From CAIQPV01 sp963719855 (lineage in GTDB: Bacteria > Pseudomonadota > Gammaproteobacteria > Burkholderiales > Gallionellaceae), in NCBI GenBank assembly GCA_963719855.1, contig CAVRDK010000001.1:806001-870000 (forward strand): a stretch of DNA of 64,000 bases, given 5' to 3'. The position numbers were made by a program, and so were the translations under genes. Positions within the stretch are counted from its first letter, which is position 1. Each line of letters begins with the position of its first letter. Below are positions 8,197 through 16,619 of this stretch, piece after piece. The notes beneath the pieces were generated by a model. The model searched no databases. It worked only from the letters and a program-made list of their open reading frames with translations, and was not told where the DNA came from.

Positions 8197-8329
8197 TCCT
8201 GTTTACTCCCGCTCAAATATTGAGCAGGACAGTATCTATACGTGGGTCAAATTTGGATGCAATTTATTGCATTAGGTGGGTCAAATTTATGTGCAAAAAC
8301 TCACATCTAGGGCTATTTGTCTTTTTTTG

Positions 8330-8938
8330 TCAGGCATTTTTGTCTCCATAAGTAAGGTTGTAAAACTCGACTTTCACTATGTCAGAGGTCAGAATCATAA
8401 CGCCAGCACTATCAGCTCGCGGTCTTTCAAATCCACCTTCATCGTTTAGAACCCAAGTTTCTTCAAGGTAGAGTTGCTCTGCGGCTGGTGCGCTGGACGC
8501 AAACGATTTATCAGCATAGCGACCAGCGATTTTTTCTCCATCTTTCAGAGACACAATAACCCAATAATGTTTGCGTTGGCTAAAAAAATACTCCCAAGGC
8601 TTGAGTGTTGGGTGTGGGAGTGAGCCTTGGAAAAACTGCGTTGTTCGCAGCCACTTGAATAGGCAAGCCCACGATATTGGAGCAATGAGAAGAGCGAAAA
8701 CATAGAAAATGATATACGCGGTGTGATATGTCACGCGGATATTGTTGGATTCCATTTCGTAGATAGGCCAGAGCAGAAGCGCATAGTTAATACAACTATA
8801 CGCAACCGCATCAATCAACTGCTGTGAGGCCTCTTTGGATGCGCCAGTGAATAATAGCTCATAAGTTTTCAGGCTTACGAAGCCTGGCACTACAAAGGCA
8901 ATAAACAGGACGAGCTTGTTTGTTTCCCAAATGTCCAT
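8330..8938 (-). CDS. DUF6338 family membrane protein
   Basis: A 202-aa protein. The N-terminal half has about three hydrophobic segments (LVLFIAFVVPGFVSLKTYEL, YSCINYALLLWPIY and YIIFYVFALLIAPISWACLF). The C-terminal half is a soluble domain with KPWEYFFSQRKHYWVIVSLKDGEKIAGRY and SFASSAPAAEQLYLEETW, which I recognise as the DUF6338 signature. Function is unknown. It is the main cargo gene of the small element between the tRNA-Asp repeats, read in the same direction as the gene at 8998-9330. The IS21 element lies immediately downstream of its stop codon. Confidence 0.75.
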   Translation of the reverse strand: MDIWETNKLVLFIAFVVPGFVSLKTYELLFTGASKEASQQLIDAVAYSCINYALLLWPIYEMESNNIRVTYHTAYIIFYVFALLIAPISWACLFKWLRTTQFFQGSLPHPTLKPWEYFFSQRKHYWVIVSLKDGEKIAGRYADKSFASSAPAAEQLYLEETWVLNDEGGFERPRADSAGVMILTSDIVKVEFYNLTYGDKNA

Positions 8939-8997
8939 CTGTATCCTGCGAAGGTATGCGGTTATTGGCTGGATGCTTTGCGCCTAGACTGGTGGCT

Positions 8998-9330
8998 TCA
9001 TTTGCGACCAAAAGCATAGCCGACCATAGTGCCGAACAAGACGCCGAGCGAAGTTTCAAACTTCCCATAAAAACTAAGTAATGATGTGGCGATGATAACG
9101 AAGACGATAATCCCAGCCTGAAGCCATTTTTCAAACTTTGCGTGGCTACTGCTTTTCTCTAGGGTTCCCTTCTTTAAATCCTCAACGATGCTGAGAGTTC
9201 GGGATGCGATTTCATGTCCTTGAGGAGATTTGAGATAGTCGAGGAAGGGGCGAACGTCTAACTCATCCTCGGTGTTTTTGCTTCCCTCAACCTTTGGCTC
9301 AACGATTGCTATTTTTGTTCTTTCTTCCAT
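8998..9330 (-). CDS. Hypothetical membrane protein, 110 aa
   Basis: The start at 9330 follows a GGGAG site; the longer frame to 9381 lacks one. The N-terminal 70 residues are charged and soluble (VEGSKNTEDELDVRPFLDYL, HEIASRTLSIVEDLKKG), and the C-terminal 40 hold two hydrophobic stretches (AGIIVFVIIATSLLSFYG and LGVLFGTMVGYAFGRK) suggesting a helical hairpin anchored in the inner membrane. It is likely co-transcribed with the DUF6338 gene 59 bases downstream, so the two may act together. No family recognised. Confidence 0.6.
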   Translation of the reverse strand: MEERTKIAIVEPKVEGSKNTEDELDVRPFLDYLKSPQGHEIASRTLSIVEDLKKGTLEKSSSHAKFEKWLQAGIIVFVIIATSLLSFYGKFETSLGVLFGTMVGYAFGRK

Positions 9331-9608
9331 ATTGTGAACTCCCTTGTTCAAATCAGGGTTGATTATAACGCCTGTAATCATCTCAGAATGGTCTGAGTTT
9401 CAAAGACCTAGGGTTGCAAAAGGAAAGGGGCGCAAATCTCACATCATTGGGTTAAAGGGGGGGCAGCTTGCTCCCCTTTGTCATTCAGGGCATAATCCAA
9501 CCTTTGGGGCGCAAGTAGGGGACACAACATTTCCTGAAAATAGCGCCGTAAGACAGTTTCAAGTAGTTGATTTAGATGGACTTTATCCCGTTGTGGGGAG
9601 TGGGGATT

Positions 9609-9629
9609 GTCCCGTCCACTCCGCCAATA
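9609..9629 (+). repeat. attR-like direct repeat (tRNA-Asp 3' end copy)
   Basis: This 21-base sequence is identical to 5217-5237 and represents the end of the tRNA-Asp acceptor strand plus three following bases. The bases before it do not continue the tRNA, so only a minimal core was duplicated here, unlike the 52-base copy at 5183-5234. It marks the right boundary of the integrated element; core chromosomal genes begin after it. Confidence 0.75.
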
Positions 9630-9694
9630 GCGTATAACCATCTGATATAAGGGATTTTACAAAAACCTTTAATGCAATGGGGATACACAAAAAA

Positions 9695-9728
9695 AGGGAC
9701 ACAACCTAACCTGTTGAGTCCCTTTTTT
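9695..9728 (+). terminator. Rho-independent terminator after right att copy
   Basis: Stem AGGGACACAAC pairs with GTTGAGTCCCT around the loop CTAACCT and is followed by six T. It closely resembles the terminator at 5313-5345. It separates the tRNA-Asp locus from ppiD. Confidence 0.8.
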
Positions 9729-9796
9729 CTTTTTCATGCTTTCATAATTTTATTTGCCGTAATTCATCTTTTAGAAAATTCCATCGGGTAGCTGCC

Positions 9797-11686
9797 ATGT
9801 TTAATTTTGTACATGAGAACAAAAAATGGGTGCAGGTTGTATTGGCACTGATCATTCTGCCATTTGCATTGTGGGGGGTAAAATCATACGACAAGTCAGG
9901 CGGCAGCGAAGCACTGGCTACAGTGAACGGCGAAAAAATCAGTCCGCAGGAATTCGATAACGCTTTGCGTCAGCAGCAGGGCAGAATGCGCGAAATGATG
10001 GGAGACAAGTTTGACCCGGCGATATTCGACAAGCCTGAAATCAAGCATTCAATCCTGGAAAATCTAGTCAATCAGCGTTTGCTAACGTTGCAGGCGCGTG
10101 CCGCCGGATTAACGGTAAGCGACGAACAGTTGGCGCAGGTCATCGCCGGTATCGAAGCATTCCAGAAGGATGGAAAATTCGATAAGCAGCGCTACGAATC
10201 GGTGCTACGCAGCCAGAATATGTCACCGCTGATGTTCGAGGATCGAGTGCAGCAGGAGTTGGGGGTGCGCCAACTGACCGATGCCTATGCCAATAACGGC
10301 TTTGCATCGAACAACACTGCGGATAATTTGATCCGCCTTAACGAACAGCAACGCGTGGTTAGCATGTCGCAAATCACGGCTGACTCATTTCTCAAGCAAA
10401 TAACCGTGGATGACGCTGCGGTCAAAGCTTATTACGAAAAAAATGCAACGGAATTCCAGACGCCGGAGCAGGCCCGTGTAGAGTATGTGATTCTCTCTGC
10501 CGAAGCATTATTGCCGCAAGTGGCAGTGGACGATTCAGAGATCAAGAAATATTATGAAGAACACCAGCCAGAATTCGGCACACAGGAACAGCGCCAGGCA
10601 GCGCATATCCTGATCGCGGTGGCGGCGCAGGCACCCGATACGGACAGGCAGGCAGCCAAGGCCAAGGCCGAGCAAGTGTTGCAGCAGGTCAAGCAGTCGC
10701 CAGGCAAATTTGCCGAACTGGCCAAGAAGTATTCACAAGACCCCGGCTCTGCTGCAAACGGCGGCGATCTCGGTGTATTTGGTCGCGGCATGATGGTCAA
10801 ACCGTTTGATGATGCCGTATTCCAGCTCAAACCGGGAGAAATCAGCGGTGTTGTGCAGTCCGATTTCGGTTTCCACATCATCAAACTATTGGCTATCAAG
10901 CCCGCGAAAGTACAGGCACTGGATGAAGTAAAGGGCGTTATTGCACAGAAACTGAAAATGCAAAAAGCGGGCGATAAATTCGCCGAGCTGGCTGAAAAAT
11001 TCAGCAACGTAGTGTATGAACAAAGCGATACTCTCAAGCCTGCGGCGGAACTGGTAAAAGCACCGCTACAGCAAAGCGCGTGGTTAAACAAAACACAGAC
11101 GGCAACCCCGCCTTGGACGGATAAGGCGCTGCAAGCCGTGTTTTCCAAGGAAGTGTTGAATGACAAACGCAATAGCACTGCCATCGAAATTGCGCCAAAT
11201 ACATTGCTGGCCGTACGGCTGCTGGAACACAAGCCCACCAGCACACGTCCATTGGCTGAAGTTAGCGATACCATACGCCAGAAGTTGTTGCATCAGCAGG
11301 CACTGGAACTAGCTTTCAAGCAGGGCAAGACTACTCTGGAGCAGTTGAAGCGCGGTGAAAAACTGAATCTGGAATGGAAAACCGGACAGGCAATGACGCG
11401 TGCACAACTTGCCGCTCAGGGTGTTGACTTGGTGCGTCAAGTGTTCCAAGTGAATGCGGCCCATCTTCCGGCTTATGTCGGGGTGGAAAATACCCAAGGC
11501 GGCTACCTTCTCGTGAGGGTGGACGCGGTCAAGGATGTTGCCGCAGTAGACGAAGCCAAGCTTACGCGCTATGCGCATGAAATACGCAAACTTACCGGCG
11601 ACGAATTGCTCCAAGCGTATATTGCGGATGCCAAGAAACATGCCGACATCAGCATAAAGACTTTTGCTGCGGAAGATAAGAAATAG
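9797..11686 (+). CDS. ppiD: Periplasmic folding chaperone / peptidyl-prolyl isomerase PpiD
   Basis: An inner-membrane-anchored chaperone facing the periplasm that helps newly exported outer-membrane proteins fold. The 629-aa protein has a short cytoplasmic N-terminus, one transmembrane helix at about residues 13-33 (VVLALIILPFALWGV), a SurA_N-type chaperone domain (VNGEKISPQEFDNALRQQQ) and a parvulin domain at about 260-365 (AAHILIAV, SQDPGSAANGGDLGVFGRG, FGFHIIKLL). Length is normal for PpiD. It is the first core gene after the tRNA-Asp island, in agreement with a tRNA-Asp/ppiD neighbourhood in the ancestor. A strong terminator follows. Confidence 0.95.
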   Translation: MFNFVHENKKWVQVVLALIILPFALWGVKSYDKSGGSEALATVNGEKISPQEFDNALRQQQGRMREMMGDKFDPAIFDKPEIKHSILENLVNQRLLTLQARAAGLTVSDEQLAQVIAGIEAFQKDGKFDKQRYESVLRSQNMSPLMFEDRVQQELGVRQLTDAYANNGFASNNTADNLIRLNEQQRVVSMSQITADSFLKQITVDDAAVKAYYEKNATEFQTPEQARVEYVILSAEALLPQVAVDDSEIKKYYEEHQPEFGTQEQRQAAHILIAVAAQAPDTDRQAAKAKAEQVLQQVKQSPGKFAELAKKYSQDPGSAANGGDLGVFGRGMMVKPFDDAVFQLKPGEISGVVQSDFGFHIIKLLAIKPAKVQALDEVKGVIAQKLKMQKAGDKFAELAEKFSNVVYEQSDTLKPAAELVKAPLQQSAWLNKTQTATPPWTDKALQAVFSKEVLNDKRNSTAIEIAPNTLLAVRLLEHKPTSTRPLAEVSDTIRQKLLHQQALELAFKQGKTTLEQLKRGEKLNLEWKTGQAMTRAQLAAQGVDLVRQVFQVNAAHLPAYVGVENTQGGYLLVRVDAVKDVAAVDEAKLTRYAHEIRKLTGDELLQAYIADAKKHADISIKTFAAEDKK

Positions 11687-11705
11687 TTAAATTGGAAATG
11701 CCCAA

Positions 11706-11737
11706 GAAAACGCCACCCTTGAGGTGGCGTTTTCTTT
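11706..11737 (+). terminator. Rho-independent terminator of ppiD
   Basis: A perfect 12-base stem (GAAAACGCCACC with GGTGGCGTTTTC) with a five-base loop is followed by TTT, 20 bases after the ppiD stop codon. Confidence 0.9.
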
Positions 11738-11847
11738 AGTGCGCGCTATGTGCGATACCGAACATACGGCGCAGGATTTACTTTCGTATGATTCATTCGG
11801 CTAATCCGCCATATTTCGAGCCATGAGTTCACTCCCCGGTAAGGCAC

Positions 11848-13476
11848 ATGCCACTTCAAATAGCCCCGCAGCAACTGTCCGGCAAACGCAACAAGATCGT
11901 CAGTGCTGCCGAAGCTGCGCGTCTAATCCGTGATGGCAATACGGTCGCTACCGGCGGCTTTGTCGGCATCGGTTTCGCCGAAAATATTGCCATCGCGCTC
12001 GAACAGCGCTTTCTCGGTGCCGATCCGCAAGCGCTGCCTGGCAGTCCGCGCAATCTCACGCTTGTTTACGCCGCAGGACAAGGTGACGGCAAGGAACGCG
12101 GCCTCAATCACTTGGGCCATGAAGGGCTGGTGGCGCGGGTTATCGGCGGACACTGGGGGCTGGTGCCGAAGCTGCAGCAACTTGCTGTCAGCGATCGTAT
12201 CGAGGCATACAACTTGCCGCAGGGTGTCATCACTCATCTATTCCGCGATATTGCAGCGCACAGGCCGGGGCTGCTTTCGCGCGTCGGCCTCGGCACCTTT
12301 GTCGATCCGCGCTATGGCGGTGGCAAGATCAACTCCATCACCAAAAAAGAACTCGTCGAACTGAAGATCATCGATGGCGAAGAGTATCTTTTCTACAGAA
12401 CATTTCTCATTCACGTCGGCATTGTTCGCGGAACAACTGCGGATCCAGACGGAAATGTCACGATGGAAAAGGAGGCGCTGACGCTCGATGCGCTGGCTAT
12501 CGCGATGGCCGCACATAACTCGGGGGGCATCGTCATCGTTCAGGTTGAGCGCATCGCCGAGCGCGGCTCGCTCAATCCGAGACAGGTCAAAATTCCGGGC
12601 ATCCTGGTCGATTACGTGGTGGTCGCCGAAAAACCCGAATACCACATGCAGACCTTCCTCGAACAATACAACCCGGCGTTCTCCGGCGAAATCAAGGTTC
12701 CAAATTCTTCGATCCCGATCATGGGACTCTCCGAGCGCAAGATCATTGCCCGTCGCGCGGTGCTTGAACTCAAAGCCAACGACATCGTTAACCTGGGCAT
12801 CGGCATGCCCGAGGGCGTTGCCAATGTTGCCGCCGAGGAAAAAATCATTCACCTGGTGACGCTCACTGCCGAACCCGGCGTCATCGGCGGTATTCCGGCA
12901 GGCGGGCTTAACTTCGGTGCCGCCATCAATGCCGAAGCGATCATTGACCAGCCTTACCAGTTCGATTTCTACGACGGAGGTGGACTTGATATCGCCTTTC
13001 TCGGACTGGCTCAGGCCGATGCCAGCGGCAACCTCAATGTCAGCAAATTCGGCCAGCACTTAGCCGGTGTCGGCGGATTCATCAGCATCAGCCAGAATGC
13101 GAAGAAGGTGGTATTCGTTGGCACTTTTACCGCCGGTCATCTGGCAGTGGAAATTGCCGACGGTAGCTTAAAAATCCTCATGGAAGGCGAATTAAGAAAG
13201 TTCGTTGACGTTGTTGAACAGCGTACCTTTAGTGGTGAGCACGCCTTCAAGAGCGGCCAGCAAGTCCTCTACGTTACCGAACGCTGCGTCTTCCGCCTGG
13301 TCGAGACCGGGCTGGAACTGATCGAAATCGCCCCCGGTATCGATCTTGAACGGGACATCATGGGCCAGATGGCTTTTCGCCCTTCGATCTCGCCTGCGCT
13401 AAAGACGATGGACCCGCGCATATTTCGCGACGAGGCTATGAGAATACGTGATGACATGCTGGCTCAGGCACTCTGA
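11848..13476 (+). CDS. Acyl-CoA:acetate/3-ketoacid CoA transferase
   Basis: A class I CoA transferase with both subunits fused in one chain (542 aa, PIRSF000858/YdiF-Pct type). It moves CoA between short-chain acids, here most likely activating acetoacetate given its neighbours. The N-terminal half has ATGGFVGIGFAENI and a glycine-rich CoA site. The C-terminal half has NLGIGMPEGVANVAAEE and the active-site glutamate E342 within TAEPGVIGGIPAGG (the ExGxxGG motif). It is the first gene of a three-gene unit with acetoacetate decarboxylase (32-base gap) and 3-hydroxybutyrate dehydrogenase. The exact substrate cannot be decided from sequence; propionate CoA-transferase is an alternative. Confidence 0.85.
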   Translation: MPLQIAPQQLSGKRNKIVSAAEAARLIRDGNTVATGGFVGIGFAENIAIALEQRFLGADPQALPGSPRNLTLVYAAGQGDGKERGLNHLGHEGLVARVIGGHWGLVPKLQQLAVSDRIEAYNLPQGVITHLFRDIAAHRPGLLSRVGLGTFVDPRYGGGKINSITKKELVELKIIDGEEYLFYRTFLIHVGIVRGTTADPDGNVTMEKEALTLDALAIAMAAHNSGGIVIVQVERIAERGSLNPRQVKIPGILVDYVVVAEKPEYHMQTFLEQYNPAFSGEIKVPNSSIPIMGLSERKIIARRAVLELKANDIVNLGIGMPEGVANVAAEEKIIHLVTLTAEPGVIGGIPAGGLNFGAAINAEAIIDQPYQFDFYDGGGLDIAFLGLAQADASGNLNVSKFGQHLAGVGGFISISQNAKKVVFVGTFTAGHLAVEIADGSLKILMEGELRKFVDVVEQRTFSGEHAFKSGQQVLYVTERCVFRLVETGLELIEIAPGIDLERDIMGQMAFRPSISPALKTMDPRIFRDEAMRIRDDMLAQAL

Positions 13477-13508
13477 CTAACTTAGCAAATATACAAAAAT
13501 TCTCGAAT

Positions 13509-14258
13509 ATGAAAATCGAAGATATCAAAGCCAACGCCTTCGCGATGCCACTGACCAGCCCGGCATTTCCACGCGGGCCTTACCGATTCACCAATCGAGA
13601 ATTTCTGGTGATTACCTACCGCACGGACAGGGATGCGCTACGCGCGGTGGTGCCCGAACCGCTGGAAATTTTAGAGCCGCTGATGAAGTTTGAATTCATC
13701 CGCATGCCCGACTCGACCGGCTTTGGCGATTACACCGAATGCGGCCAGGTCATCCCGGTAAGCTTTCGTGGTGTGCATGGCAACTACGCGCATGCGATGT
13801 ACCTGAATGATCATCCACCCATCGCCGGAGGACGCGAGTTGTGGGGTTTTCCGAAAAAACTGGCCTCGCCAAGACTTGAAACCGAGACTGATACGCTGGT
13901 AGGCACGCTGGATTATGGAAAAGTGTGCATCGCTAAGGCAACAATGGGATTTAAGCATCGCATGGTTGATCATGCCTCAGTGCTGGCCGCACTCGCCGCG
14001 CCTAATTTTTTGCTGAAAATCATTCCGCATGTCGACGGTTCCGCACGCATTTGCGAACTGGTGCGCTATTACACAACTCAGGTGACGCTCAAAGGCGCCT
14101 GGACTGCGCCGTGCTCGCTGGAACTGCATCCGCATGCGCTCGCGCCGGTGGCGGATTTGCCGGTGCTAAAAATCGAGTCCGCCCTGCACTTTATTGCGGA
14201 TCTGACGCTCGACTTGGGCGAAGTCGTCTACGACTATCTTGCACCGCAAAAGGAGTAA
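13509..14258 (+). CDS. adc: Acetoacetate decarboxylase
   Basis: Converts acetoacetate to acetone and CO2 through a Schiff base on a lysine. The 249-aa sequence has the family core GGRELWGFPKKLASP: K116 and K117 correspond to the adjacent Schiff-base lysine pair of clostridial Adc. Also visible are the N-terminal FPRGPYRFTNREFLVITYRT and EFIRMPDSTGFGDY. Length matches the family. It sits between a CoA transferase and a hydroxybutyrate dehydrogenase, three bases before the latter, so the unit handles acetoacetate in three ways: activation, decarboxylation and reduction. Some family members act on other 3-keto acids. Confidence 0.9.
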   Translation: MKIEDIKANAFAMPLTSPAFPRGPYRFTNREFLVITYRTDRDALRAVVPEPLEILEPLMKFEFIRMPDSTGFGDYTECGQVIPVSFRGVHGNYAHAMYLNDHPPIAGGRELWGFPKKLASPRLETETDTLVGTLDYGKVCIAKATMGFKHRMVDHASVLAALAAPNFLLKIIPHVDGSARICELVRYYTTQVTLKGAWTAPCSLELHPHALAPVADLPVLKIESALHFIADLTLDLGEVVYDYLAPQKE

Positions 14259-14261
14259 ATC

Positions 14262-15047
14262 ATGTCAAGACTCGAAGGCAAGGTTGCATTCATCACTGGT
14301 TCGGCCAGCGGTATCGGCAAGGAGATCGCACTTGAGTTTGCGCGTGAGGGCGCGAAGATTGTGATCGCAGATTTGAATCGGAAAGGAGCCAACGATGCTG
14401 CCGCCGAGATCGAAAAAACTGGCCACAAGGCAATCGGCATAGCGGTGGATGTCACCGTTGAGGCGCAGGTCGAAGCCGCCGTGCAGACAGCTGTCAATGC
14501 TTTTGGCAACATCGACATTCTGATCAGCAATGCTGGCATCCAGATTGTCCATCCCATCGAGGAGTTCAGTTTTGCAGACTGGAAAAAGATGCTTGCGATT
14601 CATCTCGACGGAGCCTTTCTGACGACCCGCGCCTGCATGAAACAGATGATTGCCAGCAACAAGGGCGGCAGTATAATTTATATGGGATCGGTACATTCCA
14701 AGGAGGCATCAATGCTGAAGGCTCCTTATGTTACCGCCAAGCACGGCCTGATTGGGCTGGCCAAAACGGTTGCCAAGGAAGGCGCCAAGCACAACATCCG
14801 CGCAAATGTTATATGCCCTGGTTTTGTCCGCACACCGCTGGTAGAAAAGCAAATTCCCGATCAAGCCAGAGTGCTTGGCATCAGCGAAGAAGCGGTGATC
14901 AAGAACGTGATGCTCAAGGAAACGGTTGATGGCAAATTCACCACCACAGCCGATGTCGCGCAGGTGGCATTGATGTTCGCGTCATTCCCGACCAACGCGC
15001 TGACCGGGCAATCGCTCGTGGTTAGTCACGGATGGTTTATGCAGTAA
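14262..15047 (+). CDS. bdhA: 3-hydroxybutyrate dehydrogenase
   Basis: A short-chain dehydrogenase that interconverts (R)-3-hydroxybutyrate and acetoacetate with NAD. The 261-aa chain has the cofactor motif TGSASGIGKEIA, the NAG motif at ILISNAGIQ, a serine in YMGSVHSKEA and the catalytic YVTAKHG (YxxxK), and ends GQSLVVSHGWFMQ as in bacterial BdhA. A ribosome-binding site (AAGGAG) lies at the end of adc, three bases before, so translation is coupled. Role inferred: oxidation of 3-hydroxybutyrate released from polyhydroxybutyrate to acetoacetate, which the upstream enzymes process. Confidence 0.92.
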   Translation: MSRLEGKVAFITGSASGIGKEIALEFAREGAKIVIADLNRKGANDAAAEIEKTGHKAIGIAVDVTVEAQVEAAVQTAVNAFGNIDILISNAGIQIVHPIEEFSFADWKKMLAIHLDGAFLTTRACMKQMIASNKGGSIIYMGSVHSKEASMLKAPYVTAKHGLIGLAKTVAKEGAKHNIRANVICPGFVRTPLVEKQIPDQARVLGISEEAVIKNVMLKETVDGKFTTTADVAQVALMFASFPTNALTGQSLVVSHGWFMQ

Positions 15048-15103
15048 TTGTTCCTCGATAAGAAAGCAGTTGGCGGGTATGATAATAAAAAAGGGACACT
15101 GAG

Positions 15104-16516
15104 ATGGACAATACCCATAGCCGTACGCAGCCGTCTGATGCGCTGGTAATCTTCGGCGTAACCGGCGACCTTACCCACAAGATGATTTTTCCGGCGCTCT
15201 ATGCGATGGCCAAGCGCGGTGTTCTCAACGTGCCTGTGGTTGGCGTCGCAGGCCGGAAGTGGAGTCAGGCGCAACTACGCGAACAGGCGACGGACAGCAT
15301 CAAGCAAGCCGGCAAGATCGATGACCAGGATGCCCTCGACCGCCTTCTTTCCCTGCTCCAGTATGTGAGCGGCGATTACAATGATCCGGCCACGTTCAAA
15401 GCGATCAAGCAGGCGTTGGGTGATGCCCGACATCCGGCGCACTATCTCGCCATCCCGCCCGCGCTGTTCGCCACAGTTATTAAAGGGATCGAGGCGGAGG
15501 GACTGGCCGACCAGTCGCGCCTCATCGTTGAAAAGCCATTCGGACGCGATCTGGCTTCGGCACGGGAACTCAACCGCATCGCGCTGTCGGTATTTCCAGA
15601 AGATTCGATCTTCCGCATCGACCACTATCTTGGAAAAGAGGCGATCATGAATATCCTCTATTTCCGCTTCGCCAATTCGTTCCTCGAACCGATCTGGAAC
15701 CGCAACTACGTAGCCAGCGTGCAGATCACTCTATCCGAGGATTTCGGCGTGAAGGGTCGTGGCGCGTTTTACGAAAGCGCCGGTTGTCTGCGCGACGTCA
15801 TCCAAAACCACTTGTTCCAGATAGTCGCGCTGCTTGCCATGGAGCCGCCTGCCTATCAGGGCTTTGGCGCCGTCCATAGCGAAAAAGCCAAGGTGTTTCA
15901 GGCCATGCGCCCTTTACAGTCGGACGACGTGGTGCGCGGCCAATACGACGGCTATCGGGAAGAGCTGGGCGTGGCGAAAGAGTCGGATGTCGAGACATTC
16001 TGCGCCCTGCGCTTGTTCATCGACTCGTGGCGCTGGGAGGGAGTGCCGTGGTACCTGCGCTCCGGCAAATGTCTGGCTACCACGGCGGCCGAGGTTCTGG
16101 TGGAGTTAAAGCCGCCACCCCAAAGGCTATTCGACGACTCAGCGCCGGAGGCTGGGCGGGCCAATTATCTGCGCTTCCGGCTTTCCCCAAACTCTGCCGT
16201 TGCCCTCGCCGCGCGCGTCAAGCGCGCAGGCAAGGAGTTCGTTGGCGACCAGCGCGAACTCTACCTGCTGGATGAACAGCCGGGAGAGGAAACACCCTAC
16301 GAGAGGCTGTTGAGTGATGCCATGGCTGGCGATGGCGCGCTCTTCGCACATGAGGACGCAGTTGAGGCTGCCTGGGCTGTGGTCGATCCCGTCCTCGACA
16401 CGCACCACCGGGTTCACCCCTACAAGTTCGGCAGTTGGGGGCCGCAACAAGCTGACGCGTTGATTGCGGCAGATGGAATCTGGCACAATCCAATAACAGT
16501 GAAGGTGGCAAAATGA
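15104..16516 (+). CDS. zwf: Glucose-6-phosphate 1-dehydrogenase
   Basis: First enzyme of the oxidative pentose phosphate pathway: glucose 6-phosphate plus NADP to 6-phosphogluconolactone. The 470-aa chain has the nucleotide-binding loop VIFGVTGDLTHKMIFPALY and the substrate signature RIDHYLGKEA, with H174 in the family's conserved substrate-binding position, then NWNR-type RNYVASVQI and the C-terminal GSWGPQQADALI. Intact and normal in length. It is followed on the same strand by the glucan phosphorylase frames, linking glycogen breakdown to the pentose phosphate route. Confidence 0.96.
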   Translation: MDNTHSRTQPSDALVIFGVTGDLTHKMIFPALYAMAKRGVLNVPVVGVAGRKWSQAQLREQATDSIKQAGKIDDQDALDRLLSLLQYVSGDYNDPATFKAIKQALGDARHPAHYLAIPPALFATVIKGIEAEGLADQSRLIVEKPFGRDLASARELNRIALSVFPEDSIFRIDHYLGKEAIMNILYFRFANSFLEPIWNRNYVASVQITLSEDFGVKGRGAFYESAGCLRDVIQNHLFQIVALLAMEPPAYQGFGAVHSEKAKVFQAMRPLQSDDVVRGQYDGYREELGVAKESDVETFCALRLFIDSWRWEGVPWYLRSGKCLATTAAEVLVELKPPPQRLFDDSAPEAGRANYLRFRLSPNSAVALAARVKRAGKEFVGDQRELYLLDEQPGEETPYERLLSDAMAGDGALFAHEDAVEAAWAVVDPVLDTHHRVHPYKFGSWGPQQADALIAADGIWHNPITVKVAK

Positions 16517-16619
16517 CAATGGCTAATGAGGTAGTGTTCCAGCCGCACTAAGGATATTATGTGCTCGATCTGTCTCCTGTTGCGTTTAAATTCCATTTCT
16601 GCGAGAAGAGATTGGCAGT

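Larger units (their letters stand above)
5839..8303 (-). mobile_element. IS21-family insertion sequence (istA-istB)
   Basis: The ends are imperfect inverted repeats: TGAGTTTTTGCGTTTAAAT at 5839 and, on the other strand, TGAGTTTTTGCACATAAAT ending at 8303, each followed inward by TGACCC-type internal repeats (TTTTGACCCACC). The element starts with TG and ends with CA as is usual for the family and holds the expected istA and istB pair. I see no target duplication: the bases before 5839 (CCAGCC) and after 8303 (CATCTA) differ, which suggests a deletion or recombination after insertion. Confidence 0.9.

Noticed and set aside
10552..11274. 240-codon minus-strand ORF within ppiD
   Set aside because: Antisense shadow; low-complexity Ser/Cys/Ala composition typical of the reverse frame.
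12238..13059. Long minus-strand ORF (273 codons) inside the CoA transferase gene
   Set aside because: A shadow of codon bias in a GC-rich gene; no family, no RBS, and the plus-strand protein is clearly real.
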